Shown piece after piece: positions 1 to 8,142 of a stretch of 51,408 bases of DNA. Under the pieces are notes generated by a model. That model was not told the DNA's origin, ran no database searches, and was given only the letters and a program-made list of their open reading frames with translations. The stretch covers positions 1 to 51,408 of the forward strand of contig CAROLD010000013.1 of assembly GCA_949035555.1 (NCBI GenBank). Direction: 5' to 3'. The first letter of the stretch is position 1; the number at the start of each line of letters is the position of its first letter. The translations under genes were made by a program, and so were the position numbers. Source of the stretch: an uncultured bacterium. Its GTDB lineage: Bacteria > Cyanobacteriota > Vampirovibrionia > Gastranaerophilales > Gastranaerophilaceae.

Positions 1-60
1 GCTGCTAAAACAGTTCCTGCTTTCTCAGCTGGTAAAAAATTCAAAGAACTTGTTAAGTAA
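1..60 (+). CDS. HU-family DNA-binding protein, C-terminal end only
   Basis: The first 19 codons visible read AAKTVPAFSAGKKFKELVK and then stop with TAA. This is the C-terminal signature of bacterial HU proteins (VPAFxxGKxLKxxV), the small dimeric nucleoid protein that bends DNA. The gene begins before the window, so its length, start and promoter cannot be judged. A strong hairpin terminator follows 28 bases after the stop, so HU is probably the last gene of its transcript. Confidence 0.85.
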   Translation, partial: AAKTVPAFSAGKKFKELVK

Positions 61-88
61 TTCTTATTAAGAATTTCAAATAAGTGTT

Positions 89-121
89 GCGCGGCAGAAA
101 ATGTTTTCTGCCGCGCTTTAT
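89..121 (+). terminator. Rho-independent terminator after HU
   Basis: A perfect 13-bp stem (GCGCGGCAGAAAA at 89-101 with its complement at 104-116) closes a 2-base formal loop and is followed by TTTATT. It lies directly downstream of the HU gene and before the promoter of the LysM gene. Confidence 0.85.
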
Positions 122-146
122 TATAACCGAAAAACTTTACAATTCA

Positions 147-174
147 TTGAATATTGCCTTTTTTATGCTAATAT
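147..174 (+). promoter_or_regulatory. Putative sigma70 promoter of the LysM gene
   Basis: TTGAAT (147-152) and TAATAT (169-174) are separated by 16 bp, with TG at 166-167 making an extended -10. Transcription would start near 181 and give a leader of about 29 bases containing the GTGAGG ribosome-binding site. Matched by eye only. Confidence 0.4.
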
Positions 175-209
175 TGTTGTATAGAAAGAATTTTGGGTGA
201 GGTAGTTAT

Positions 210-902
210 ATGAAAAGTTCGACAATCAGAAGATCAACTCTATCAAGAGAAACAATGGAAGTTATAGAAAATCTTGCAAAAGAAAATGATACAGCGGGTC
301 TTCCGGGAGAATATGTCAGACCGCAGGAAATTGAAGATGCAATAGCTTCAGAAAATGCAGCGGCTAACAAATCTCAAGAAATTGATTTGTTATGGCAGAC
401 ATTCAAATCCTCACAATTTAATACAAATTCACCTGTTGCACAGGTTTCATTAGGTTTTGTGTCAGGTGTTGCCGTAACATTGATTGTTATGGCTTGCTTT
501 GGAGTTTTTTCAATGAAATCTGACGATAGCGCAAACTTACCGAAAAAACCTATTTTCAGCATCCATAACATTTTTGCTAAAAAACCTGTTGAACCTACTC
601 TTGAACAACAAGCTGAAACCGCTCAAGATACAGTAGAAGCAAAAGTTAATGTTCCGACAGAAGCCGATACTCAAACTCCGGAAGAAATTCAACAACAGTC
701 ATCTGAAGTTCAGTCAACAGAAGTAAACTTACAAAATGCTAAAAAATACATTGTTAAAAGCGGCGATACAGGAGAAAGTATTATTAAACATTTCTATGGT
801 GCATACACTCCTGAAAGAGCTGAAAGAATTATTAAAGCCAACAATTTGTCTAACCTCGACAGAATTAATATTGATCAGGAACTTATTATTCCAATTGAAT
901 AA
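210..902 (+). CDS. Single-pass membrane protein with C-terminal LysM domain
   Basis: The protein has 230 residues. About 75 polar N-terminal residues are followed by one membrane segment near residues 77-100 (VSLGFVSGVAVTLIVMACFG). A Gln/Glu/Thr-rich linker comes next, then one LysM domain in the last ~50 residues (YIVKSGDTGESIIKHFYG to LIIPIE). LysM binds N-acetylglucosamine polymers, so this is probably an inner-membrane protein tethered to peptidoglycan. The long N-terminal segment before the membrane helix suggests a cytoplasmic part of unknown role. GTGAGG lies about 8 bases before the ATG. The start of the GH13 gene follows after 26 bases, so the two may be cotranscribed. The LysM call is firm, the cellular role is not. 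Confidence 0.85.
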   Translation: MKSSTIRRSTLSRETMEVIENLAKENDTAGLPGEYVRPQEIEDAIASENAAANKSQEIDLLWQTFKSSQFNTNSPVAQVSLGFVSGVAVTLIVMACFGVFSMKSDDSANLPKKPIFSIHNIFAKKPVEPTLEQQAETAQDTVEAKVNVPTEADTQTPEEIQQQSSEVQSTEVNLQNAKKYIVKSGDTGESIIKHFYGAYTPERAERIIKANNLSNLDRINIDQELIIPIE

Positions 903-928
903 CAAAATTAAAATCTCGGAGAGCTGCA

Positions 929-2476
929 ATGAAAATATTTAAAAACATTTGTTCCGCAGTGCTTGTTTCTGCACTATACTTGTCATCCCCTGCATGTGCA
1001 AACGACACTTTATGGAAAAACGATTTAAGAACACTGTTTTTAAATAATCAGGCTGTCATAATGGAAGTTAATATGCGTTCTATGAATGCACAAGATATTA
1101 ACGGAGATGGATTTATTCAAGAAGAAATCGGTGAAGTTCGCGGGAATTTCTTAAATGCGATTGAAAGACTTGATGAATTAAAGAGTCTTGGGGTCAACAC
1201 ACTTCATGTGCTTCCTATAACCCCGACAGGAAAGCTAAAAGCTCTTGGCACCGCAGGAAGTCTCTATGCAGCGGCAGGTTTTGATTCACTTAATACAGAT
1301 TTGATAGATAAAAATTCCAAACTTTCGGCAGAAGAACAAGCAAAAAGATTTATAGACGAAGCACACAAAAGGAATATCCGAATTATTGCAGATGTTCCGG
1401 CTTGTGCCTCATACGATTTGTATCTGCACAGACCTGACCTATTTGTGAGTGCTCAGTCCGGAGAACCTGTTATCCCATCTGATTGGACAGATGTAAGACT
1501 TTTGTCCGTCGGCACAGAAGACAAAGTTGACCCGAATGTTTACAGCCTATACAAAGATTTTGTAAAATATATGATAAACCTTGGTGTTGACGGGATTAGA
1601 GCTGATGTTGCACACTCAAAAACCGCATTATTCTGGAAAAATTTAATTGAGTATTCTAGGAGCAAAAATCCCGAATTTTTATGGCTTGCAGAGTCTTCCG
1701 AAAACTGGCACGATGCAATTTCACCGCAAGCTGTTTTTACACCTTATGACAAATTGTTAGAAGCAGGATTTGACGGATATTACGGCGCATTTTTTGACCT
1801 GAAAGACTGGAAAACATCTAAGGATTTGTATAAACAGATTTCGACAACTTTAAATGAAACAAAAAAATTTAAAGAGAAAAAAAGCGTTATAGGAAGCTTT
1901 ACAACCCACGACGAAGTTAGTCCGATACTCATTAAAGGTCCTAAATTCAGTGAGATGATTATATGGCTAAATGCAACTTTGCCTGTAGATTCCTATTTTG
2001 TGGACGGGTTCCAGACAGGAGATGATTACAATTACAAAATGGGAAATAAGCTTGCTCCTTCAACAAATACGGATGATGATACATATTTTACACACCGAGG
2101 GAAAATTGATATATTCAACTATTCAAGAAAACCCGGAGGGGATAACGAAACCATCAGAAACGATTTTCTGCTTGGCAATAACGTCAAAAAAAGCCTTAAT
2201 ACCGTGTTGAATGAAGGAACGTTTACTCCTTTGAAAACTAAAAATTCAAAAGTTTTTGCATACACTTTCGGCAATAATGTTAAACGCGTTATAACAATAG
2301 GTAATCTGGATTACGAAAACCCGATAAAAACAACCGTAAAAATTCCAAAATACAATCCGCGTTTTAATGTTTTGCCAATTAAAATATCAACTATGCCGGA
2401 CGTTAAAAACGGAAAAGTCTCATTAACCCTCAAACCAGGTGAAATCGTGGTTCTTGTGGTGCACGAACTATTATAA
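929..2476 (+). CDS. Secreted GH13 alpha-amylase family protein
   Basis: The product has 515 residues and a signal peptide of about 24 residues ending in an AxA-type site (ACA). The TIM-barrel entry shows a DINGDG calcium-loop motif near residues 56-61, as in oligo-1,6-glucosidase-like enzymes. GIRADVAH places the nucleophile at D226, LAES the acid/base at E255, and TTHDE the third acid at D328 after H327. Conserved region I, usually DxVxNH, reads ADVPACAS near residue 154 and lacks the Asn-His pair. A beta-sandwich-like C-terminus follows the barrel. It probably hydrolyses or rearranges alpha-glucans outside the cytoplasm, but substrate is uncertain. GGAG precedes the ATG by about 9 bases. 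The last 6 bases overlap the convergent gene on the other strand. Confidence 0.85.
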   Translation: MKIFKNICSAVLVSALYLSSPACANDTLWKNDLRTLFLNNQAVIMEVNMRSMNAQDINGDGFIQEEIGEVRGNFLNAIERLDELKSLGVNTLHVLPITPTGKLKALGTAGSLYAAAGFDSLNTDLIDKNSKLSAEEQAKRFIDEAHKRNIRIIADVPACASYDLYLHRPDLFVSAQSGEPVIPSDWTDVRLLSVGTEDKVDPNVYSLYKDFVKYMINLGVDGIRADVAHSKTALFWKNLIEYSRSKNPEFLWLAESSENWHDAISPQAVFTPYDKLLEAGFDGYYGAFFDLKDWKTSKDLYKQISTTLNETKKFKEKKSVIGSFTTHDEVSPILIKGPKFSEMIIWLNATLPVDSYFVDGFQTGDDYNYKMGNKLAPSTNTDDDTYFTHRGKIDIFNYSRKPGGDNETIRNDFLLGNNVKKSLNTVLNEGTFTPLKTKNSKVFAYTFGNNVKRVITIGNLDYENPIKTTVKIPKYNPRFNVLPIKISTMPDVKNGKVSLTLKPGEIVVLVVHELL

Positions 2477-3586
2477 GTTTTTAACAAATTCCCCGATTGC
2501 CGACGCCTCATGAGTCCCGACAATAAATTCAAAATCAGAAACCGTTTCGTTTAACTCATCAATAGTATGAGATAAAAGCCCCGGAATAATGATTTTTCGG
2601 GTTTTAAATTTGTTTCTAATATCAAATTCTTTTATAGTTTTTGCTACAATATTTGCTGTAAACTTTTCAGCGGACCACGCTGTCAAAACACTCATCCCGT
2701 CAGCAGGAATCACAATTAAGAAAGATGAAACATCCAGACTTTCCAGTTCATTTGCAACAGCAAAAAATGTCAGTGCAAAATTTGTTGTTAAAAATACTAT
2801 AGAATTTTCATCAGGACTGTTGAATTCATACAACCCGGCTTCAACCTGAAGTGATTTTTGTGGATCGGTAAAAATATTTTGACGCAATCTCAATAGTGTC
2901 GAAAACATTGCCTCATCAAACTCTTCAAACACAATCATATTAGCGTATTTGCATATATAATATGAAGCTTTTGCGCAGAGTTCTTCAAGAGGCTGAACAG
3001 GAGTCCAAATACAAACCGGCGCAGAATAATTATCATCTTTATCCTGAATTGCTTTGGTTCTGGTTTCTATCAGTTCGTTTTTAGTTTTATGGAAATTAGT
3101 ATCTTTAATTGTAGTTATTGGCAATTTTGAATATTCTTCCATTGAAATTATCGGTACCTCGGAATTTGGAACGGCTGAATAATTTATTCCAATAATCAAA
3201 TCTACTTTCAAAATTTCATTTACACCTTTTATCTCAAAGTTTGAAATTCGCTTTAGCTGCTGCGCATAATCGGGCTTGGAAAAATCCACAACAACAGCAA
3301 GAACTGTACGATTTATAAAAGTTTTTTCGTGACGGTAAAGAACATTTTCTCCGCCGATTTTCAGCTCATTAATTTCAATAGTTTTTTGAGGATGTTTTAT
3401 GCTGTGCGAATATTTTTCACTGAGTTCCTGCGGGATAAACGGACATTTGTCGAGTTCAATATTTTGTTTTGCAAGCTTCAGAGCATATGCCATACAGGTC
3501 GGACAGCCGCATTTTTTACAATTAGCATGTTCGTTTTTTTGCCCGCCCGGCAGATATTTAAAAATCTGTAACCCTGTCATTTCCAT
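2471..3586 (-). CDS. Corrinoid iron-sulfur protein large subunit, AcsC/CdhE-like
   Basis: The protein has 371 residues. Its N-terminus carries C23-x2-C26-x4-C31-x16-C48, the 4Fe-4S pattern of the gamma subunit of acetyl-CoA decarbonylase/synthase. The barrel region contains RHEKTF, LRQNIFTDPQK, VEAGLYEFNSPDENS and TTNFALTFFAVANE, all typical of AcsC/CdhE. The C-terminal part (RKIIIPGLLSHTIDE, FIVGTHEAS) matches the corrinoid-binding domain. Family members I recall have about 445 residues; the missing ~75 appear to lie in the middle of the barrel, around residues 155-205. It follows the delta-like subunit by 3 bases. No CO dehydrogenase or acetyl-CoA synthase gene is in the window. Family call is strong. 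The methyl donor and acceptor are unknown. Confidence 0.88.
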   Translation of the reverse strand: MEMTGLQIFKYLPGGQKNEHANCKKCGCPTCMAYALKLAKQNIELDKCPFIPQELSEKYSHSIKHPQKTIEINELKIGGENVLYRHEKTFINRTVLAVVVDFSKPDYAQQLKRISNFEIKGVNEILKVDLIIGINYSAVPNSEVPIISMEEYSKLPITTIKDTNFHKTKNELIETRTKAIQDKDDNYSAPVCIWTPVQPLEELCAKASYYICKYANMIVFEEFDEAMFSTLLRLRQNIFTDPQKSLQVEAGLYEFNSPDENSIVFLTTNFALTFFAVANELESLDVSSFLIVIPADGMSVLTAWSAEKFTANIVAKTIKEFDIRNKFKTRKIIIPGLLSHTIDELNETVSDFEFIVGTHEASAIGEFVKNL

Positions 3587-3589
3587 AGC

Positions 3590-4381
3590 TTACACCAACC
3601 CTTTTAAAAGTTTAATATTCTGTGGACAATTAACAGTAATAATATTAGCTCCCGCCGCAAGTACGCCTGCACAGGCTGATAATTCAATCATTTCCGCTCT
3701 TTTGGGCAAATCCCCCCAGCTATCTGAAAAACTGTCAACACGTGCTTCTTTTGTTTTTAAAGACTCGGTTGAAGCATCTGATAACAGCGGTAAATCCAAA
3801 TATTCATCGCCCTTAATACCTTCAAGTCTAACTTTTTCCATCATACTGTAACCGTATTCAAATCCGTACCCAAGCCCGCCGATATCAGTATTCATGATAA
3901 TCTTATTTTTTTGAAGCCCCAAATCTATTGATAAAATATTCAGTTCTTTTGCTAAATTTATATCAATAGGAGTTTTTAAAACTACATAATGTCCGACATT
4001 AACAGCCTCAGGAACAATTGCCCTGTAATCATCTTCCGCCGCAAAAGAAATTATACACTGCCTGTCCAAAACTTTTATCAATGCAGGCAAAAGCTTTTCA
4101 TCAAGCTCTTTTTTCCCAACTCCGCAGACCATAAGAGGTTTTGTGACAAGCGGTAAAACCTTGCGTAACAGTTCAACAGCATCAGGGGTTTCCTCAAGAT
4201 TTTGAATATTAAACCTCAACCCCAGAATATCACAACCGCTTTCCTGTGCTGAATTTATTAAATCCGAAGGATTTTCGGATTTGAAATAATCTTTTACAAT
4301 TTCAAAATTTTCCTTCGGATTATAAATATTCAGTACAAGCGCAAAAAGTTTTGAATTTTTTGTAATCTTAAGCTCGTCCAC
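3590..4381 (-). CDS. Corrinoid iron-sulfur protein small subunit, AcsD/CdhD-like
   Basis: This 263-residue protein resembles the delta subunit of the acetyl-CoA decarbonylase/synthase complex, a TIM barrel that pairs with the corrinoid-carrying subunit. Recognisable blocks are LVTKPLMVCGVGKKELDEKLLPAL, NIGH-like NVGHYVVLKTPIDINLAKELN, and IIMNTDIGGLGYGFEYGYSMMEKVRLE. It is somewhat shorter than the ~310 residues I recall for AcsD. Its start overlaps the 3' end of ftsH by 14 bases, and the large subunit gene starts 3 bases after its stop. All three should therefore share a transcript. With no other Wood-Ljungdahl gene visible, the pair may act as a methyl carrier for another pathway. Confidence 0.85.
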   Translation of the reverse strand: MDELKITKNSKLFALVLNIYNPKENFEIVKDYFKSENPSDLINSAQESGCDILGLRFNIQNLEETPDAVELLRKVLPLVTKPLMVCGVGKKELDEKLLPALIKVLDRQCIISFAAEDDYRAIVPEAVNVGHYVVLKTPIDINLAKELNILSIDLGLQKNKIIMNTDIGGLGYGFEYGYSMMEKVRLEGIKGDEYLDLPLLSDASTESLKTKEARVDSFSDSWGDLPKRAEMIELSACAGVLAAGANIITVNCPQNIKLLKGLV

Positions 4382-6272
4382 TTTTCACTCTGTCCATAAT
4401 TTGTTCAAATTCTTTTTCGTCGATTGTTTCTTTGTCTAATAGTTCTCTTGAAATAGCTTCAAGCATATCACGATTTTCAAGAAGAAGTCTTTTTGCTGTT
4501 TCATAGCGTTCATCGACAATATTTTTGATTTCCTGATCGATTTCGTATGCAACCTGTTCGGAATAATCTCTCTGGTGTCCGAAATCTCTGCCCATAAATA
4601 CGTTTTGCTGATTTTTACCGTATGCCATATTACCAAGTTTATCAGACATACCCCATGCAGTAACCATTTTACGTGCAATATCTGTAACGTTAATCAAATC
4701 TTGAGAAGCACCTGTGCTTACTCTGTCTTTACCGTAAACGATTTCTTCCGCCGCACGTCCGCCAAGAGATACCGCAATTTTAGCAAGTAATTTAGCTTTG
4801 CTTACGTGAACTTTTTCGTCTTTCGGTCTTGTCCAAGTAACACCTAATGCCATTCCGCGCGGAATAATTGAAACTTTATGAAGTTCATTTGCATCAGGAA
4901 GAAGTTTATCAATCAAAGCGTGCCCGACTTCGTGATAAGAAGTAAGCTCTTTATCTTCATCGGTAAGAACTCTGCTTTTCTTTTCAACACCGGCAATTAC
5001 ACGGTCAATAGAGCAGTCAATATCCGCCATTGTGATTTTATCCTGTCCTTTACGAGCTGCAAGAAGTGCTGATTCGTTTAACAAATTCTGCAAATCTGCA
5101 CCGGTAAATCCAGGAGTTCTTTTTGCAAGAACTTTCAAGTCAACATCTTTATCTAATTTTTTATTTTTGGCATGCACTTCTAAAATTTGCTCTCTACCTT
5201 TAACATCAGGAGCATTGATATAAATTTGTCTGTCAAATCTGCCCGGTCTTAAAAGCGCATTATCCAAAATGTCAGGTCTGTTTGTTGCCGCAATAACAAT
5301 GATATTTGTATTAACATCAAAACCGTCCATTTCAACAAGGAGTTGGTTAAGAGTTTGTTCTCTTTCATCGTGTCCGCCGCCTAAACCTGCACCGCGCTGA
5401 CGTCCTACCGCGTCGATTTCATCAATAAATATAATACACGGCTGGTGTTTTTTAGCCTGTTCAAATAAATCTCTTACACGGCTTGCACCTACACCGACAA
5501 ACATTTCCACAAAGTCTGAACCTGAAATTGAGAAAAACGGAACACTAGCTTCCCCAGCTACAGCTTTTGCCATAAGGGTTTTACCTGTTCCAGGAGGTCC
5601 AACAAGAAGAACGCCTTTCGGAATTTTTGCCCCGAGTTTCATATATTTTTCACCGTTTTTCAAAAAGTCAACGATTTCTTCAAGTTCTTTTTTCTCTTCG
5701 TCAATACCTGCAACATCTTTGAAAGTTGTTTTTACTTTGCTGTCTAACAACATTTTAGCTTTACTTTTACCAAATGACATTGCCTGAGAACCGCCTGCTT
5801 GAATTGCTTTTATCATCAAACCAAGAGATATTACCGCAAACAAAATTATGATAAATGTTCCGATATTACCTGCAAGTTGATTGGTTTCAGGAGCTTTTTT
5901 TACTGTTATATCTGCCTCAGAAGAATTTAACTTTGTCATAAGCTCCTCATCATTAGCAGGAACCTGAACTTTAAACTGTGTTAAAGGAGCATGAGAGCTT
6001 TTTGCATCAGGATTTAAGAATGGCGAGGTAAGATTTTTACCGTCATCAGCCTTTTCATCCCTAGCCGCAGGCTGTTCCTTCGGCACTGCAATAATCATAT
6101 CTTCGTATTTTTCTATTTTGCTGAATTCTTTATTTTCTAACTTTTGTAAGAAATTTGTATATGAAATTTCAGAAGTACTTGTTGATGGTCCACTCATAAA
6201 AATCGTAGAAATAAAAACCATCACAACAATAGCTAAAATAACATATATACCCATTGATTGACTTTTGTTCAT
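4368..6272 (-). CDS. ftsH: ATP-dependent zinc metalloprotease FtsH
   Basis: The protein has 634 residues, normal for FtsH. Membrane segments lie near residues 8-28 and 137-157 and flank an external domain. Walker A GPPGTGKT is at 225-232, Walker B IIFIDEID at 280-287, and the second region of homology ends RPGRFDRQI near 342-350. The zinc site is HEVGH at 447-451, where HEAGH is commoner. It degrades membrane and regulatory proteins from the inner membrane as a hexamer. A well-formed sigma70 promoter lies upstream. Unusually, the next two genes of the same operon encode corrinoid iron-sulfur protein subunits. Confidence 0.97.
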   Translation of the reverse strand: MNKSQSMGIYVILAIVVMVFISTIFMSGPSTSTSEISYTNFLQKLENKEFSKIEKYEDMIIAVPKEQPAARDEKADDGKNLTSPFLNPDAKSSHAPLTQFKVQVPANDEELMTKLNSSEADITVKKAPETNQLAGNIGTFIIILFAVISLGLMIKAIQAGGSQAMSFGKSKAKMLLDSKVKTTFKDVAGIDEEKKELEEIVDFLKNGEKYMKLGAKIPKGVLLVGPPGTGKTLMAKAVAGEASVPFFSISGSDFVEMFVGVGASRVRDLFEQAKKHQPCIIFIDEIDAVGRQRGAGLGGGHDEREQTLNQLLVEMDGFDVNTNIIVIAATNRPDILDNALLRPGRFDRQIYINAPDVKGREQILEVHAKNKKLDKDVDLKVLAKRTPGFTGADLQNLLNESALLAARKGQDKITMADIDCSIDRVIAGVEKKSRVLTDEDKELTSYHEVGHALIDKLLPDANELHKVSIIPRGMALGVTWTRPKDEKVHVSKAKLLAKIAVSLGGRAAEEIVYGKDRVSTGASQDLINVTDIARKMVTAWGMSDKLGNMAYGKNQQNVFMGRDFGHQRDYSEQVAYEIDQEIKNIVDERYETAKRLLLENRDMLEAISRELLDKETIDEKEFEQIMDRVKSGRA

Positions 6273-6313
6273 GTAAAATAACCTTTCAAAAATATTAAAC
6301 TCTCGTTGTACAA

Positions 6314-6342
6314 ATTATACTGTAAATGGTATGAAAAGTAAA
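6314..6342 (-). promoter_or_regulatory. Sigma70 promoter of the ftsH operon
   Basis: Read on the minus strand, TTTACT (6342-6337) and TATAAT (6319-6314) are separated by exactly 17 bp. Transcription should start near 6307, giving a leader of about 35 bases that contains the AAAGG ribosome-binding site of ftsH. Confidence 0.65.
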
Positions 6343-6372
6343 CATAATATATTATAGGCATAACTCTGAATT

Positions 6373-6383
6373 TATAATATAAT
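6373..6383 (+). promoter_or_regulatory. Overlapping -10 elements directly before hemW
   Basis: Two overlapping TATAAT hexamers (6373-6378 and 6378-6383) lie 6 to 11 bases before the hemW ATG. The only purine-rich stretch (AGG) is 2 bases from the ATG, too close for a ribosome-binding site. The mRNA is therefore probably leaderless or nearly so. I found no convincing -35 element. Confidence 0.45.
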
Positions 6384-6389
6384 CAGGTT

Positions 6390-7478
6390 ATGACAACAAG
6401 TGTATATATTCATATTCCGTTTTGCAAATCTAAATGCCACTACTGCTCGTTTGTGTCATTTAATAAACTTGAATTAAAAACTGAATATATAAAAGCATTA
6501 CAAAAAGAAATCAGTAATTTTTACGACGGCGAAATTTTGAAAACAATTTACTTTGGCGGCGGAACACCTTCTACCCTTGGAATAAATGAGTTTATGCAAA
6601 TTTTAAAATTGTTAAAACCTGCACCTGATGCAGAAGTTACAACAGAATTAAATCCGGAAGGTGTTAATTATGACTACGCACGCAGACTTTTAGACTGCGG
6701 GATAAACAGAGTAAGTCTGGGATGCCAGACTTTTAACGATGAAATCCTTAAACAAATAAACCGCCGCCACAGCTCAAAACAAGTTGAAGAGGCTGTGGAA
6801 ACACTGCAAAATGCAGGATTTGACAACATAAGTCTTGATTTTATCTACGGACTGCCAAATCAAACACAAGAAATGTTTAAAAATGATTTAAAACAAGCCG
6901 TTGATTTGGGTATTCAGCATATTTCTCTGTACGGCTTAAAACTTGAAGAAGGTTGTTTCTTTTATAACCATCTGCCCGCAAATCTTCCGGATGACGATAT
7001 GCAGGCGGATATGTATCTCGGAGCAATTGAAACACTGTCAAAGCTCGGGTTTGAGCACTACGAAGTCAGCAACTTTTGCAAACACGGATTTGAATCGAAA
7101 CATAATCTGACATATTGGAACAACGACGAATACTATGGTTTCGGGGTTGCCGCACACGGGTACAAAAATAGTACCAGATATTCAAACAAAGATAGCCTAG
7201 AAAATTACATTCAAAATCCTATTGAGCATTCCGATGAAAAACTTCTCTCTCAATCAGAAAAACTGGAAGAAGAAATATTTTTAGGTCTGCGCAAAATGTG
7301 CGGAATTGATATTAACGAAATAAATTCAAAATATAATATAGATTTTGATGCAAAATACAACAAAATTCTAAAAAAATATTTGAACATTAACCTAATAAAA
7401 AAGACCACAAAAGGTTATGCATTCACACCACAAGGTGTTCTTGTAAGTAATGTTATCCTAGCTGATTTTATTGAATAA
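6390..7478 (+). CDS. hemW: Radical SAM heme chaperone HemW
   Basis: The 362-residue protein opens with HIPFCKSKCHYCSF. This gives the radical-SAM cluster ligands C12, C16 and C19 followed by Phe rather than the fourth cysteine of true HemN, which favours HemW over coproporphyrinogen dehydrogenase. FGGGTPST (SAM-binding GGE-like region), ELNPEG, NRVSLGCQTF and ISLDFIYGLPNQT follow in the usual order, and the C-terminal HemN_C-like region begins near YEVSNF. HemW binds and delivers heme, although older annotations call it an oxygen-independent coproporphyrinogen III oxidase. No other heme gene is nearby. It converges on the XRE regulator 7 bases after its stop. Confidence 0.88.
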   Translation: MTTSVYIHIPFCKSKCHYCSFVSFNKLELKTEYIKALQKEISNFYDGEILKTIYFGGGTPSTLGINEFMQILKLLKPAPDAEVTTELNPEGVNYDYARRLLDCGINRVSLGCQTFNDEILKQINRRHSSKQVEEAVETLQNAGFDNISLDFIYGLPNQTQEMFKNDLKQAVDLGIQHISLYGLKLEEGCFFYNHLPANLPDDDMQADMYLGAIETLSKLGFEHYEVSNFCKHGFESKHNLTYWNNDEYYGFGVAAHGYKNSTRYSNKDSLENYIQNPIEHSDEKLLSQSEKLEEEIFLGLRKMCGIDINEINSKYNIDFDAKYNKILKKYLNINLIKKTTKGYAFTPQGVLVSNVILADFIE

Positions 7479-7485
7479 AAAATTA

Positions 7486-7809
7486 TTAAGCACTCAAGCT
7501 TTTCGTCAAGTTGTATATAATTTCAAGTTTTTCAGCATCATCACCAATTCGTACAATATTTGCATTTATCATTTGCAGCAACTCTTGTGGATTTTTAAAT
7601 TGGTTAGTCGCAAAAAGTTCTTCGGCAGTAATATCAAATGCTATCAATATCTTATCCAGAGTTTCAGCTTTTACAAAATTTTCCCCAACCTCAATACTGC
7701 TTAATGATTTTTGACAGATATCAATCAGTTCAGCAAGCTTCTCCTGTGTATAACCTCTGGACAATCGCATTTTTTTTATTTTTTTACCTAGTTCGTGCTT
7801 TATTCCCAT
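7486..7809 (-). CDS. Small XRE-family helix-turn-helix regulator
   Basis: The protein has 107 residues. An XRE/Cro-type helix-turn-helix occupies roughly residues 6-60 (LGKKIKKMRLSRGYTQEKLAELIDI, then SLSSIEVGENF and LDKILIAFDI). The last ~45 residues are helical (PQELLQMINANI to YNLTKSLSA) and may dimerise. It should bind DNA, but neither operator nor target can be named. It stands alone between convergent hemW and a non-coding stretch. No Shine-Dalgarno sequence is evident before the ATG. Confidence 0.85.
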   Translation of the reverse strand: MGIKHELGKKIKKMRLSRGYTQEKLAELIDICQKSLSSIEVGENFVKAETLDKILIAFDITAEELFATNQFKNPQELLQMINANIVRIGDDAEKLEIIYNLTKSLSA

Positions 7810-7894
7810 GTTTACAATTTAAAACTCTTTATTTATATTTTTTACTGCCAGAAGTATTATATATTAAGTTTTATTAACCTTAAACCCCTTATAA

Positions 7895-8092
7895 ACACTT
7901 ACATTCACATTTTTACTAGATAAAAGAAAAATTGTATATCAAAACGTAAGATACACCCAAGAAATTTACTATGATAAAAACGGAAAGCTTACAGGCGGTA
8001 AAATTATCATAAAAGATGAGGTCGCCGGATTTACTGAAAAACAATATGATTTCAAAACTCAAGATAATAAAATTAAGACTATTATAGCTTAA
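7895..8092 (+). pseudogene. Open remnant of an unidentified gene, no start codon
   Basis: One plus-strand frame is open from the stop at 7892-7894 to TAA at 8090-8092. It encodes a protein-like sequence (for example VYQNVRYTQEIYYDKNGKLT, then IIIKDEVAGFTEKQYDFKT) with ordinary codon use. It contains no ATG, GTG or TTG start and no ribosome-binding site. It looks like the 3' end of a gene whose 5' part has been lost. The sequence resembles nothing I can name. A hairpin terminator follows 5 bases later, consistent with this being a former gene end. Chance openness cannot be excluded. Confidence 0.4.
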
Positions 8093-8097
8093 CACAT

Positions 8098-8127
8098 AAA
8101 AAAGCGGCTCGGTTAAGCCGCTTTTTT
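8098..8127 (-). terminator. Bidirectional terminator at the end of the alpha operon
   Basis: AAAAAAGCGGCT (8098-8109) pairs perfectly with AGCCGCTTTTTT (8116-8127) around a 6-base loop. Read on the minus strand it lies 15 bases after the rpsI stop and ends in a U-tract, so it should end the infA-rpsI transcript. The symmetrical A/T tracts let it also stop transcription from the left. Confidence 0.85.
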
Positions 8128-8142
8128 GCATTTTGAAAAAGA

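Noticed and set aside
2471..4381. Evidence for a complete Wood-Ljungdahl pathway
   Set aside because: Only the two corrinoid-protein subunits are present. No CO dehydrogenase, acetyl-CoA synthase, formyl-THF synthetase or methyltransferase gene is visible.
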